A program made the position numbers and the translations under genes. From the NCBI GenBank assembly GCA_030407085.1, contig CM059585.1, positions 13,571,001-13,635,000 of the forward strand: a stretch of 64,000 nucleotides of DNA. The letters are read 5' to 3'. The stretch comes from Trichopria drosophilae. Its lineage: Eukaryota; Arthropoda; Insecta; Hymenoptera; Diapriidae. Positions 48,558-60,560 of this stretch are shown here, one piece after another. Positions within the stretch are counted from its first letter, which is position 1; each line of letters begins with the position of its first letter. The notes under the pieces are model-generated. The model was not told the origin of the DNA, did not search any database, and worked only from the letters and a program-made list of their open reading frames with translations.

Positions 48558-51018
48558 TTTATAAGCGATTTATATATTTTGTCTAGTAATTTGAAAAGAA
48601 CTGTTTCAATTATTGATTATTAAAACCTAGTATTTACTGCTTTTGGAATTTCTTGTACTTATAAACAAACAAAAAATGTTAAAATCGAATATAAATGTCG
48701 GGTTTAATACGTTTTATATCTGGCATCGGAATGAAACAAGTTGTAGGGTGTATCGATTTACTCTTAGTTGCCGAGGTGAAGTGAACCGCGGATATTTTTC
48801 TTCTGCACGTGCAGCACATTTCTTTTGGAGTCGAAGTGAAACGAAAGGTTCGCCGCGGCCTGACCCCGACTCGGTTCTCGACTCGCAGCGCTCGTTAACG
48901 TCAAAATGCATGAGCATTCAATAAGGCTCGAGCTTCCTGCATAAGTAAATCAGACACCTTTTACATGCGGCGGCCCTGAGAGTCTCTCCGCTGGACCCTC
49001 GCATGATGCCGACCGGTCCGAATAATGTCCACGTCAACAGGATCCCGCATCCTTTTAACCAGCTTTCGTTCATGGAAACTGATTTAAGTGCAATTATATG
49101 CAGATGCAGGTTAACTCAAATATGGATTTCACTCCAATCATCAAACGAAATAATGAACATCTACTAAAAAATTTGATCTGAATTGGAGTTGATAATCATC
49201 TAAAAAATCTACGTAGCAAATCCGAGCATACCTATTTACTAAATCAATAGAGGGACTTGTTATTTTTGAATGCCCAACGAAAAGCAGACAGGTACGGTAA
49301 ATGCGCATACAAAGCCGATGTCACGGGAGATGAGTCGTGACATCAGGTGCTGGTCTTCGAATGCACGTCTTTAAGTTCGAACCGAGGTGAATCGTGTGAA
49401 CTCGAAGCGATCTGACATATTGCAACGTCATTACTGCCAATTTGTTTACACGCCACTGGACAGCAGATAACACGATGCAGGTATTTCGCAGGGTGTTTCA
49501 ATCTTCTTGCAAATTCTCGGAATTTATAGCTGGCTGAAACGTAGTTTGAGGAATTGTACTTGGATATAACCACTTCAGATTACAAGCCGTCAAAAATACT
49601 TTGGTTTGACACATTTCAAATTAGGACTTTTGTTGTGATAGACCAGAAGAATGGGGTAGAAGAGTTTCGGTTTGGTTAGGCTCTTGTTTTTGGTTCTATG
49701 TAAAACATTCAACCAATATTTTATTTATAATTAGGTGTACCGAAAGCAGTCACAAACTAATCATTTAATGTTCCCAAGCGATTGCAGTTAGTGCCTTCCT
49801 AGATAGTTCGCGAATCGAGTTGCTTTCTAATGTAAGCATACTAGGCACCCTAGAGACCTCTAGTCAGGTTACAGAATATTCCAGGCAAGATTCCGACAAG
49901 ACGCCCGGACTAATGGAATGTTCGGCATTTGAGTAACGCCCTCGACCCTTAATAATCAATAATATATATATACGAAATAATTTAAGCACCACCTATACCT
50001 GGCGAACGCAATGTGTGGCTTTGAAGGGTCGCGGAAATCATAGTATTTTAAAGCTCCCGAATGACCAAAAACTTTTACAAAATTCCACAATGCAATATAT
50101 TCCCACAAGTTGATTGCATACATGGATTTGAACAATCATTTTGATACGAAACGTTGCGATTCTGGCGCTTACGAATTTACGAGAATAAAGTGGTCGAGGG
50201 ATGGTTTCTAAGGATATAAATATTATGCGTTGATCGACCGATCTTGCAGAGAAGGGGATCCTTACTAGTGAGACGAAGTGGTGGCTTTCGCGGGGAAGAA
50301 ATGAGCCTGGATGAAATTACTGTACCTAACGTTCTTCTCCCGAGAGACACCAGCACCCATAAAAAGTCCAAGTTGCAGAGTGCCTTGCTCGCGTGTGCCG
50401 TCCTCAGCTAGAATATCGTAGCGAACGTAAAAAAGAATTACGAGGGGCGAGTTTTCCATCTGGACTCGTTAAATATACGGTGACAGCGGTGGACGTTGAT
50501 CGCTTTATAATTGAATGAAAAAGACGGCCGAGTATCTTGAAGCTCCGGCATTGTGTCGCCCTCGGAAAATTCAGAGCCCAACATTCGTGCTCTTAGCGCG
50601 GGGTTTAAACTTCGATTCCCCTCTAAGGATGTCAACGCCGCAGCCGGTTATCGGATATTAATTTAATGCACGATCTTCCGCTCCACCCACTGCCAGCGGC
50701 ACGCTCCTGGTGGCACGTCGAGAATGCAGTAAAAAGGATCCTAGACGTCGCCCTGCCAGCACCAAGAAACGCGAACTACTATCGTTGACTAATGCGAATC
50801 CAGTGGGAGGAAGTCGTACGTAATTTACTGCTGTAACTGGGTAACCGACTTTAACGATCCTTAGATGATTTTGACATTTTTATTGAACTCAAATGATTTA
50901 GTGAAAATCAAAAGTGGATATTGTTCATGGATCCTCTGTATTTGTAGTACCAAAACATAAATTTGTAAGCAGTTGTAGAGCACAAAATGCATTGATATAC
51001 ACGGAGAATAATGTTTCT
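48558..51018. other. Mixed DNA, no convincing gene
   Basis: CpG-rich patches lie at 48,740-49,080, 49,270-49,560 and 49,780-50,840 with frames of 60-93 codons. A perfect E-box palindrome CTGCACGTGCAG occurs at 48,803-48,814. No product is recognised. Confidence 0.4.
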
Positions 51019-51125
51019 CAGTTTATGAAGGTGAAATCCGAATCACCTGAGCTTTGACGTTATTAGACACATAAACAAATACAGAGGTGTCCCAATGACA
51101 GATGGCAGAGGCCGGGATCGAACCG
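51019..51125 (-). mobile_element. SINE fragment (internal part)
   Basis: Minus-strand copy of the SINE at 48,320. It retains the B box (GGTTCGATCCC, as GGGATCGAACC at about 51,114-51,124) and the body as far as CATAAACTG. It lacks the A box and head, the last 65 bp or so, and the A-rich tail. Flanking duplications are not visible, so the truncations or later deletions removed both ends. Confidence 0.8.
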
Positions 51126-52526
51126 CCTCTTACTGTTTACCACATATACTCCCGTTCTTTTCGCATCAGAAGTCAAAAGCATCTCCACAAATTCCGAAAA
51201 AATTATGGGGAGTAACCAAAAGATACCAGCCCGATCATTTTGGACCCATCGTATTTCTGTTATAGTTCTGAAAGTGTCTATGCGAACAGCATTGTCTACA
51301 TATAATACGAAAAAGGAAACACAAAATAATTGAATAAGTAAAAAAATGCTTCGTATGGAGAATCTAGAAATTAATTAAATTAAATATATGTTCGACCTTA
51401 ATAACTGATCATTCGAATATTTCTCACTATCTGGTTTATCAATTTAACAAAGGCTTTCTTTGGTCTACCCTCCTTGACCCTATACGCTGTAAATGCTCTC
51501 TCGGGAAATATACCCACGACGAATATCATCAGTTTGTACCGATTGGTCTCTCGTTCCACTCAACGACATAAAAATCCAATTATTACGAACAATGCCTAAA
51601 CGCGTACCGTTACTCTCTAGACACCTCCTCCAAACTTCATTATTATGATCGAAGAAAACAAATAATATGTATTTCAATATCTTACGATTTTTCAACATCA
51701 TTAAAACTCGCTCCAATTACCGTCTAAAAAACAGTCCTGACGAGGAATGAAAATTGAAACGATACGGGCAGCAATTAACACGCGTATTTTTCTCCCGTCT
51801 GAATGTGCAGAATCCGTGAAGATACATGATATATACAATATGCGGTTCGCGTGAGACGCCTCTTGCGACGGAATTTGCATATAAACCCATGGCAAACATG
51901 CATGTCTGCGCGCACGCGTGACGCAAGTGTGACGTATGTGTGCACGAGAGAATATCAGAGGCCGAGGGAACGTTCGATCGTATACGTCGCGACACGTCAA
52001 ACACCGAAAGCCCATTAAATGCAGGCCTCGCAGTATCGAAGGGAACTGCTGAACAATGCTGCGCTCTTCGATACAAACAAACATCCCCCGGCTCCACTTT
52101 CCATCACGACGTGACCGGCTCCGTGGGCCTTTCTGCGGATTGTATATATACATACCCAAGATGCAGCGAACCCGTCGGCGACTCGACCTGAGTCAATAGA
52201 ATTATTACTGGACAATTCGCGAATACCACTTCGTTCTCTGCGAGAACACGAATTTCTCGTCTCGACCAGAAATATTCTTTAAAAAACTGAAATTGTCATG
52301 TGCAGAAAATAAATCATACTGAAGTAGAAACAGATAAATAAAAAATAGATTGGAATGAGCAGTTACGACAACCCAATGTTTTCGACCCTAAGTCCCCATA
52401 AACACATTCTGTTCTTGAAATGACATAAAACTAATCCAAGTGTCATCAATCCATGAAAGACTATTATATTCAGACCACATTGAGACCTATTTGCTACAGT
52501 TCAGGACTATATTAATTGATAAGAAC
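51126..52526. other. Mixed DNA, no convincing gene
   Basis: GC-balanced at about 51,740-52,240, with overlapping frames of up to 152 codons on the minus strand and 83 on the plus strand. There is no recognisable domain or start context. Confidence 0.4.
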
Positions 52527-52541
52527 GCCAGTCACTATTCT
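52527..52541. repeat. Target-site duplication of SINE (left)
   Basis: GCCAGTCACTATTCT, which differs at one base from GCCAGTTACTATTCT at 52,739-52,753. A 15-bp duplication fits LINE-type target-primed integration. Confidence 0.85.
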
Positions 52542-52738
52542 TTTTTTTTTTATATAATTTTTCGTTGACTTATTAGAACCGATATGGGACTAAATCTCGA
52601 TGGGACCTACAGTTTATAAAGGTGGAATCCGAACCACCTGAGCTTTGGCGTTATTAGACACTTATAAACAAATACAGAGGTGTCCGGATGACAGATGGCA
52701 AAAGCTGATACTCTACCAACTGAGCCACTGCCGCTCGG
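52542..52738 (-). mobile_element. tRNA-derived SINE with B-box deletion
   Basis: Minus-strand copy with the A-rich tail (T run at 52,542-52,551 on the plus strand), the full 3' body and the tRNA head with an intact A box (CCAACTGAGCCA at about 52,717-52,728). About 31 bp between the A box and the body is missing (junction near 52,700-52,704), which removes the B box. An AGC/GGC microhomology flanks the missing piece in the full-length copy. Without a B box, Pol III transcription should be impaired, so this copy is probably inactive. Confidence 0.9.
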
Positions 52739-52753
52739 GCCAGTTACTATTCT
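52739..52753. repeat. Target-site duplication of SINE (right)
   Basis: Partner of 52,527-52,541 with one mismatch. Confidence 0.85.
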
Positions 52754-53324
52754 CGATAGTACCGCAGCCATGATAAATTAACGTTTCCGAGTAAAATTTT
52801 AATTACCACATTTATATTACTAATATAATATCAAGAATTGTTTCCGGATATTTATGATGTTTTGAAGATGAGCTTAGTAAAAAGGTGTTGGTCGAGATCT
52901 GAATCATATAGGCAACGCGTAGATCTAGGCGACATTGAGGATCGACGATGTAGTTAAAAAAAATTTTCATGATGGTAATTGATACTGAACAATGTTGCAA
53001 ATATCCTATAAATAATTGTTATCATCTTGAAAGTACCCAACAGTGGCAAATTTCATATAAAGTTCAGAAAATATTAATATATCATCAATTTCTTCCAGAG
53101 ACTTTAAATGATGTTAAGTGAAAATCACGTTACTGTCTCCTCAGCGGATTTTACGAGTTAATCCAGAGCAACATAATCGGTTTTGCTGTCTACCTTATTT
53201 CAGTAAACGTCATTTAACGTGGATATTAAGAGAAAGCAAATTAGAACAGAATTGAAAAGGAGCTCCACGTGAGTCAATCCGCGAAAAAAGGTTACGCAAA
53301 CCGCGAACCTAAAGCAGACTGCGC
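52754..53324. other. AT-rich DNA, no gene seen
   Basis: Nothing identifiable beyond background sequence. Confidence 0.5.
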
Positions 53325-53470
53325 GCGGCGGAGATTGCATTGAAAAAGAAGAATCGAAACCCCCGAGAGAAAGAGTGAGATGGCAAGATGGGAGGAATAC
53401 AGAAAGAGAGAGTGAGGTAGGGTAAAAGAGAAAGACACGCATAGGGAGAAGAATAAGTGGAATAGCAGCC
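53325..53470 (+). repeat. Purine-skewed GAGA-rich tract
   Basis: The plus strand is rich in GAGAGAAAGAGTGAGATGG-like words. Its complement shows frames of 62-90 codons rich in Ser, Phe and Leu, which are compositional artefacts. Confidence 0.55.
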
Positions 53471-54799
53471 ATAATTTCATGTCGACGCGTCGTAATCCCT
53501 AAAACGCTCGCCGAGAGACCGTTTCGTGTTCTCGTCTGCAGCTCATCCTTTCGTGATTACCTCTCCATTATCGTTTCACTCTCTTCGCCATCATCCCCGC
53601 AGCATCGTAAATGTATAGTCCTTCGCGATCCCTTCCAGTCGGATCTCCTTCCGCGACCAGCTGGTCCCCTTCGGTCTGTCTTCGATCCTGTCTACACGGC
53701 TACCGCCGGCATCGCCCTGCATTAATTAGACGGAAACCATGACGATGTGGGTCCGATGCGTCTTACTAATGGGCCATTGATTTAATTACTGCAGTTCTTT
53801 AACCATGCAACTCCACTGCACGAACGGAAGAGGACAAAAGATCAACGAGGAATGCTAGAGTCTTGAACTAAGAACGTAATCGATCAATGCTAGAGATAGG
53901 ATTTGAAAATGTCATGGTGTTTCCTCAGAACCTTCCTGAGAATGTCTGGAAGGTCGAGGGCTCACTAAATTAATAGTTAATCAAGGTATTATCATTACAT
54001 TAACAAGGAGGCAAGGGAAGTTAATTCTGAAAATGAAATCTCCGTAAATATCCAACAGCGGGATTGCATCAAGTAATTCGGCAATGGAAGCTCGTTAGAA
54101 GTCCCGACAGTCGAAAACTAGTCTTGTCGTCTGGCGAGTCTTCGCGTGGCGCGGTTATTTCAGGTAATTATCGTAGCAATGTTTAATCATTTCATGCTTC
54201 GTCGCCGCCTACGTTGGCAGTTAACGCGACGGAGATTGCCAGAAGACATGTCCATGGACTCCACGCTTTTTCCCGTACACTTGAGAATTAAGAGACCCTC
54301 TCTTATATTTTCCAGAGTTAGGAAAAGAAAATTCGATGTTTCTAATGATTTTCCGGTGGTTTAACTGTCGTGTCCAAAACTTTTTAGAGAAAATCTTCTA
54401 GAACCTACAAATAAGAAACAGATCCTGCACGCAACTACAATAGATGATGTCTGCAAAGGGCTCGTTTACGAAAACCGTCCTAGTTTCGTGGAGAATGGAA
54501 GAGTCAAGTCCGTCTTCTCCAGCCTCGTCTTGGAGAGGAACGCTCATCGCGGATCGTAGAGCGGTCAGTTCGAAGGACAGTACCGGACGTTAATTCGAAA
54601 CAACTCTCATTTGTCTGCTTGTCTAACTTGTCGCATTCGTTCCAAGACGTTACGCCCGCGTTACATTGCGTTGGACGACGTTACAACCCGGGCAGATTCG
54701 CTGGTTGGCGTCGTCGACATTACTGCACCACTCCAGCGTGTAAATCTCCACATGCAGCTGGCAGATGAAATATCTCGCGCATCGTCGATTTTCAGTTTT
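53471..54799. other. GC-balanced DNA, possible regulatory patch
   Basis: CpG-rich to about 53,860. At 53,722-53,790 it carries several TTAATTA/ATTAAT-type homeodomain core sites within GC-balanced sequence, the style of an insect enhancer. No gene is recognised. The 72-codon frame at 54,146 is Arg-rich with no domain. Confidence 0.3.
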
Positions 54800-55110
54800 A
54801 ACGCGTGCTTTCCCTACTTCGCATCCCCCTCCCTCCCTTTCTCATCCTGTTTTCTCTTTGGTCTATTTATCAGACATCTCTTTTTTCCCCTAGTCTCTTT
54901 TCCGCTGCTCTCTTTATCTCTTTTTACTGGCTTCTATTTCGGTTCTCATTTATTATCCCTCCTCAGACTGGCGTTCTTCTCATCCCTTCTGCCCTCCGAT
55001 GCCGGTGGTTATCCGTATACGCTTTTCCCTTCGTACATTCTTCCACTCTTTTTCACTATATTTATCTGCCTTGCATTGCTTATCTTCTTCTATTTTTCCA
55101 TGCAGTTCTC
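54800..55110 (+). repeat. Long pyrimidine-skewed tract ending in an acceptor-like site
   Basis: About 300 bp of C/T-dominated plus-strand sequence. It is open in two phases at once (105 and 171 codons), each rich in Phe, Leu and Ser, so neither is likely to be real. It ends in TTCTTCTATTTTTCCATGCAG, a good match to a 3' splice site. It could be a long intronic polypyrimidine tract. Confidence 0.5.
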
Positions 55111-55314
55111 AGAGTCGTTTAACTAATGAGCACTGGGTAAATTTGCGAACGAAACACTCGAATTGGGGATAAAATGCGAAACGTTTATTCTACTATGTAA
55201 ATCATTCTTAAAATAAGTTTCTAATGACTTTAATTATTACTGATAAAAATAAAATTGTGGACCTGACTATATAAACAGATAAAATAGTTTTCCTCTTAAA
55301 AATTCATATTTCAG

Positions 55315-55617
55315 TGCACCCCGTACATGTTAAGTTTGGCAATGCGCTTTGCATTATTACATGAAGTGACAGCTTCCAATAATTCTGAATTATGCACGAA
55401 ACTTGAAAATCCTGACGACTTTCTCCAGCATCTATCGGCAAAGCTGACACAGTTTGACGAGTACAGAAAAGAGTTCCAGCCTACTCGCGACCTACTCGAC
55501 TCCCGTTTGACGTCGGCTAATGTAGGAGTTTCATATCCTCTTCCCCTTCCTTCTTTTCCAGGGCAGCAGATGATGACAGTGTGTAGTGCACTATTATCGC
55601 CTTTCCAAGAATATTAA
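55315..55617 (+). other. Weak candidate exon
   Basis: An acceptor-like run ending TTCATATTTCAG stops at 55,314. A 96-codon frame from a true ATG at 55,327 to a stop at 55,615-55,617 follows. Residues 29-60 (DDFLQHLSAKLTQFDEYRKE and on) look like an amphipathic helix with balanced amino-acid use. The C-terminal third is Pro/Ser-rich and includes a second acceptor-like run (CTTCCTTCTTTTCCAG). I recognise no family. It could be a terminal exon, a long non-coding RNA exon or chance. Confidence 0.2.
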
Positions 55618-57357
55618 TTAAAGACGTGGCAACGAGAAAAGCTGTACTGCGCAACAAGTTCTAAGAAGATTCAGAGGTCGCGGGATTGTGCCCGCGTATA
55701 ATGATGAGCGTCTCTTAGCCGATACCGCACGAGGGGAATATTCATGCAATAAACATAGATCAAACGGAGAGTATTTTGAGACTTATCTTTTAGTAGGATT
55801 CCTAGAATAGTGTAGGTCTATTTTGAAAAATGTATGAATTCTTACGTTTCAATGTTTTCCAACCTTGTAAAGGCCATTGTGCATTCTTAAATTATGACAG
55901 ATTCGAACTGAGTACCACTGCTCTGAAGCGGAACCGGCATGGATCGACGGTGCAGTGTTGATGCACTTTCTTCTGCGTGAGTCTCAGCCTTGCCAGCTAT
56001 GTTGCTTTTAGTCCAGACGCCCTTGAGTCTGATTATACGCCGCGTTTCTTCCGCCCGACTCCTCTCTCTTTCTCTTCCTCCGTCACTTTCATTCGAATCT
56101 GTACCTCCAGCATCCAATCGCATGCGTGGAGTCGAACCGTGAGAAGTCACGATTGTTTGCCGTCCCATTATCATGGAAAAATGACTTTATTCGCACCATT
56201 TACTCGGATAAAATCTACGCGTAACGGCGGTTTCAATTGTTATTGCGCAGAATGGAATCAGATCCCCGTTAACGACTAACTATGTATATGATCTATTGTA
56301 GGTTTTCATCATTGACTGATAACCAACACGGAAAACAACAATTTCTTCAGCATTTCATGACTTTTTCAGCTCATGATAGGATTTGGAAGTGGTAAAAATT
56401 ATTGGAGTAATTGATCCTTTTTCTAAGACCTCAGGAAAAAAGTAGTCCATCCTTGATATAAAACTAAACGCAAACCAGGTAAAATGACATATGCAACAGA
56501 GCAAACTGGGTTTGAAAATCGCGACATCGGAATTCTCATTCAAGAGCTTGACCAACCGCATATTCATAAATGATAGGTCTCTGCTTGGTAAACAGTGAAG
56601 CGCTGCGGATGCTGCAGGTCTTCCTCGTCGATCCTTACTGGTAAAGTGAAGCGAAAAACGTGGAAGAGGAGAGAAGGACTCTAGCGAGGCAGACGGGAAA
56701 GTGCCCATGCCCGTTACGGATGCAAATCCGAGTTCGAAATGTATAAAAGATTTACAAGAACAAATACGTACACGCGGCAGACGTTCCTCGGCAGTCAGCT
56801 CCGCGAGATTCAAATGAGGATAAATATTTATAAAAGAGCGTGACGACGGAATTCTCTCGGAATCAAGGAGATGTGCACCACCGCGTTGGATTACTCGAGT
56901 TACGTTGCTGGAAAGTACACGTCCCTCCTTTCGGTAAGGAATGTTTCAATCACTGTGAAAGACTTCTCCGAACGTTCCTAAAGATTATTCTAGCAAACTT
57001 AATTTGCTTCATTTCGAACCTCTATACGGCGTTCGTAAAATTCTAGTTCAATTATCCGTGCAGCCGGAGACGCTTATGAAATACAAATTATTAGATTACA
57101 TAGTTATGGTTTATAAAATTGTTCTAGGATTTTCTTCCATCCATACATCAGAAAGTTATTAATTTTACTGGAATATTGAAAAAGGCTTCAATAGTGAGGT
57201 AGCCTTTAACTTCATTGCTGCAGTTGTTTATATGACACCATCAAGAGGAGCACTTAGTACTTTTTTTTCCTCCTGGACTATTCAAGTTATCTTTTATAAT
57301 TGCGTGCCTTCATACGTGAATGATAATCACAAGCAGAGAGGAAGCAGGAAATGACGC
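55618..57357. other. Mixed DNA, no convincing gene
   Basis: GC-balanced patches lie at 55,890-56,280 and 56,590-56,960 with frames of up to 152 codons on the minus strand (56,355-56,813). No domain is recognised. Two TATAAAAG words (56,742 and 56,828) lack initiators. Confidence 0.4.
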
Positions 57358-57693
57358 ATGTTGACACTATCTTGGCAGACCCTAAGGTGGAAAATGAGGC
57401 AGGAACTATTAGGTAAACAAAAGGATCTATTATGGGTCACATTTTGCTATGGGATTTTAAAGATTGGAATAAAAATGGTAGATAATTATTTAAACCATGA
57501 AGGTACTTTGATGACAACTTTTCCTGGTGGCTGGAAATATAATTTGTCATCAAACAATGTTAGAATATTGATGGGTCCCAAAAGAACTAATTCTAGAAGG
57601 GTTCTGGAACTAACATATCAATTTAAGAGGAAATTGATTCGTAAAGCAGTGGAAAAAGTGACCGTCGTCTGTTTTCGTTCCGCCTTCCATTAG
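57358..57693 (+). other. Weak candidate frame, 111 codons
   Basis: ATG-initiated frame in AT-leaning DNA, with mixed amino-acid use (for example LLWVTFCYGILKIGIKMVDN, later GPKRTNSRRVLEL). I do not recognise it and see no promoter or splice signals around it. It is listed only because it is longer than the local background and is not in a skewed tract. Confidence 0.15.
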
Positions 57694-60159
57694 AGATGTG
57701 ACAAAATGTCGGAGCGCGATCGATTCCCAATCGGCGTGTCGGAAAGTGCGTAAGAACCGAGAAATTCCATGGACAGTCGGCTTTCGATAACTACAAAACC
57801 TACTTAAATGACCAGCATTCCATGGATGTTGTCGCTGATAAAAAGCGCATTACAGAGACACGATACACAAGAGCGATATCGAATAGTCATTGACCTACGG
57901 ACTGGATGCTGGAGAATCCACAGGAAGCGGTAAGTCGGGGCACTTTGACGCGGCCGGTCCTTTGGAGCTGCCGTTATGGACGTTGCTCCTTCCGAAGCTC
58001 TTAGTAACGCGACGCGATATTCAAGACGGTTGAAGAAAGCTTTCGCGAGAGTTCGGTTCCGTGTATCGTTTTCCTCCTGTAATTCTATACTCTTGTCGAA
58101 TTGCGGACACAATGAGAGTTCCGAGTTGTACGCCAATGAGTATACTTAAGGACCTGCTGAGAAATCGCGTTTTTGCATTATGACCCTAATGTGGGAGGCT
58201 GAGAAAATAGCGAGGCAAGGGAGAGTTTCGCAGCGGGTATCCATTCACGTTACAATATCGATATAATATTTTTACCGCTTAGAAGCGCGCCACGACTGCA
58301 CTTTGCTTAAGCACTGAAAAGAAACGTTCGTAAAAGTTTTTATTCATACCAAAGACACAGGCGAATAAATCACGTATTGAACTGAGGAGAAATAGGGTAT
58401 TAAATATTGGATTCTTCAAAAAGAAGTTATGCCATCGAAGTGTTCAATAATGTTCCGTAACTATGCATTATTCCAAACTTATATATATATCAAGTGGCGT
58501 GGCTTCCCAATCGAAGGAATTTTTGTCTATTGATAACCCAAAAATGTCGGAATGTGGACGTTTTATTGGACCATGGTTGAAAGATCTTTTTCGTTAAGCT
58601 TGGATGCAAAATGCCTTCTGTGTTTCATTAAATGAGGGATTAATGAATTTTGGTCCGTGATGCACATGATACGTTGTGTTACCTGTCGACGAAAATTCCA
58701 TCTTCGCGGACCGCGGATGGCCAATAGCGGACGGAAATGAGATGCACGGGCCGCAAATATTGCAATTTGCTCTAAAAGACAACATTCATATGATAGATGC
58801 ATCATAGTGCATCATCGGGTAATCGCGCTACCGTCCAAAGAATTTTAATTTTGCGCCATTGATGTATAATTGATTATTTTGTGATCCAGCCCTTTAAGGG
58901 TATTTCATCGTTCTATTTCACCGTTTATTTTGATAATTAGAATTCTTATCATTTTTTTAAGTCGTCGACTCTGAACCTGAACTCAGAATTTTTAAATTTA
59001 GTTGGGTGGATCCAATGGCGAATAAATTCTTTACTTGGTGGTTTGTCGTGGTTTTCAGGGTCGTCGAATACGAATTTGGACGAAAATATGTGATCCAATA
59101 TGAAGGTCAAAATTTTCCAAAATTCGCAGGCAAATATTAAATATTGTACATAATGGTTAATTCTTCGGATTCTTCTACTGAAACAAATTCTTATGTTGTA
59201 AAAATTAATTCTGTTGCATATTCAACTAGTCAATAAAAAAAATTCAATGCCAAGTAATATGTATTCCACTTTCTATTAATTAGATGTTAATTAGAATTTC
59301 TTGGCGTGGATCTCAGTTTTTCGAGCATTTCGAATGACTTTATCTGAAATTGCTGAATTCGAAAAAAGGTATTTTCCACGCCCACAAAATGTTTACGTCT
59401 ACTTTATCGTATTTAATACGACCTCAATCGTCACAATAAAATGTTTAAAATTACATAGCATAAATTCAAAAAGGAAATTAAAATAGTCTCTATTTTATCG
59501 ACATGAAATGAAATACGAGATGTAAAAGATTAAACAGAAAATGGCACGGAATTCCTACCATATGGCTTTGAGTGGAAGCAACTGCATAAAAGAAAAGGAC
59601 ATTTTTATGAGTTACGGATGCTAATTATGTTGATACGGCTTATTAACATGCAGTATCCTGAATTATGAACTGCACATACGTACATATACTTTGCAATTAG
59701 CAATCCAGAACCAGAATAAATATTTTGATGCCGCAGACCATTATGTTATCGTCAACAGTAATTATCGAGTATATTTTCTAAAGTTAGATTATTTTATAAA
59801 CTGGGACATATTAAAATGGTTTACTCCAGAAAAACGGAATTATAGGGGATTTTGAATTTTGCTTTGATAAATTGTATGAAGATTAAAACATAATACGCGG
59901 ATGTTGCAGACGTATATGGAAATAGATTTTTACTTTTACCTTTTGGGATTAATATTTTTAGTTGTACTATTTAGTTGCGGATATTATGATTGGTAACATT
60001 TCCATTTAAATTTACTTCGATGTCTTAAATATTCTTTAGTAAGTTACAGTAGAGAATTACAAAAATAACAAAAAATATAACAAACTTGAAAATTAAAGAT
60101 GGAGTAAGACAATATATAGGACCAAGTGTTATTTAAATATGTGAATGAGAGCCATATTG
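57694..60159. other. Mixed then AT-rich DNA
   Basis: GC-balanced to about 58,250 and again at 58,580-58,830, otherwise AT-rich. Frames of 60-110 codons have no recognised product. Confidence 0.45.
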
Positions 60160-60560
60160 TTACTCAACTCGAATTTTTAACTGTCGTATTAAGTCAGCCA
60201 TTTTGAATTCGTAAATTCCAACTTCTAATTTATAATTAACGGTGGTAAAACTTTAAATATATTTTAAAAATTAAATAGAAATATAAAAACAGGTATTTGA
60301 AATCAGAAAATATAAATTTGAAATGGTGGGTAACAATAGCGGTGTCTTTACTCAGAGGCCATTTCTTATTAGGTTTATTATTGTAAAATACTATAGATAT
60401 ATGTTAAATGATATGTTCTCTATATTGTATCCGCCATCTTTAATTATTAAAGTACTTATCTAAAAAATATTCTGTTTGATAACAAATTACAATATTTGTT
60501 CACCATATTGAATCTACCATTTTTAATTTTAGCAAACCGAATAGTTTTGCATTATTAGAA
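60160..60560. repeat. Degenerate CCATTTTGAATT/CCATATTGAAT remnants
   Basis: GCCATTTTGAATTC near 60,200, CCGCCATCTTTAATT near 60,430, and CCATATTGAATCTACCATTT followed by TTAATTT near 60,500. These are diverged relatives of the motif repeated at 42.7-43.1 kb. Confidence 0.4.

Noticed and set aside
51701..52159. 152-codon minus-strand frame
   Set aside because: Overlaps a second long frame (126 codons) in another phase and an 83-codon frame on the plus strand. No domain recognised.
53655..53680. Resemblance to miR-133 (GGTCCCCTTC)
   Set aside because: Only a 10-nt match, without the rest of the mature sequence or a precursor hairpin.
54611..55126. 171-codon plus-strand frame
   Set aside because: It sits mostly in a pyrimidine-skewed tract that is open in a second phase as well, and it has no domain or start context.
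56355..56813. 152-codon minus-strand frame
   Set aside because: No domain recognised. Amino-acid use is like random GC-balanced DNA, and there is no promoter or splice context.
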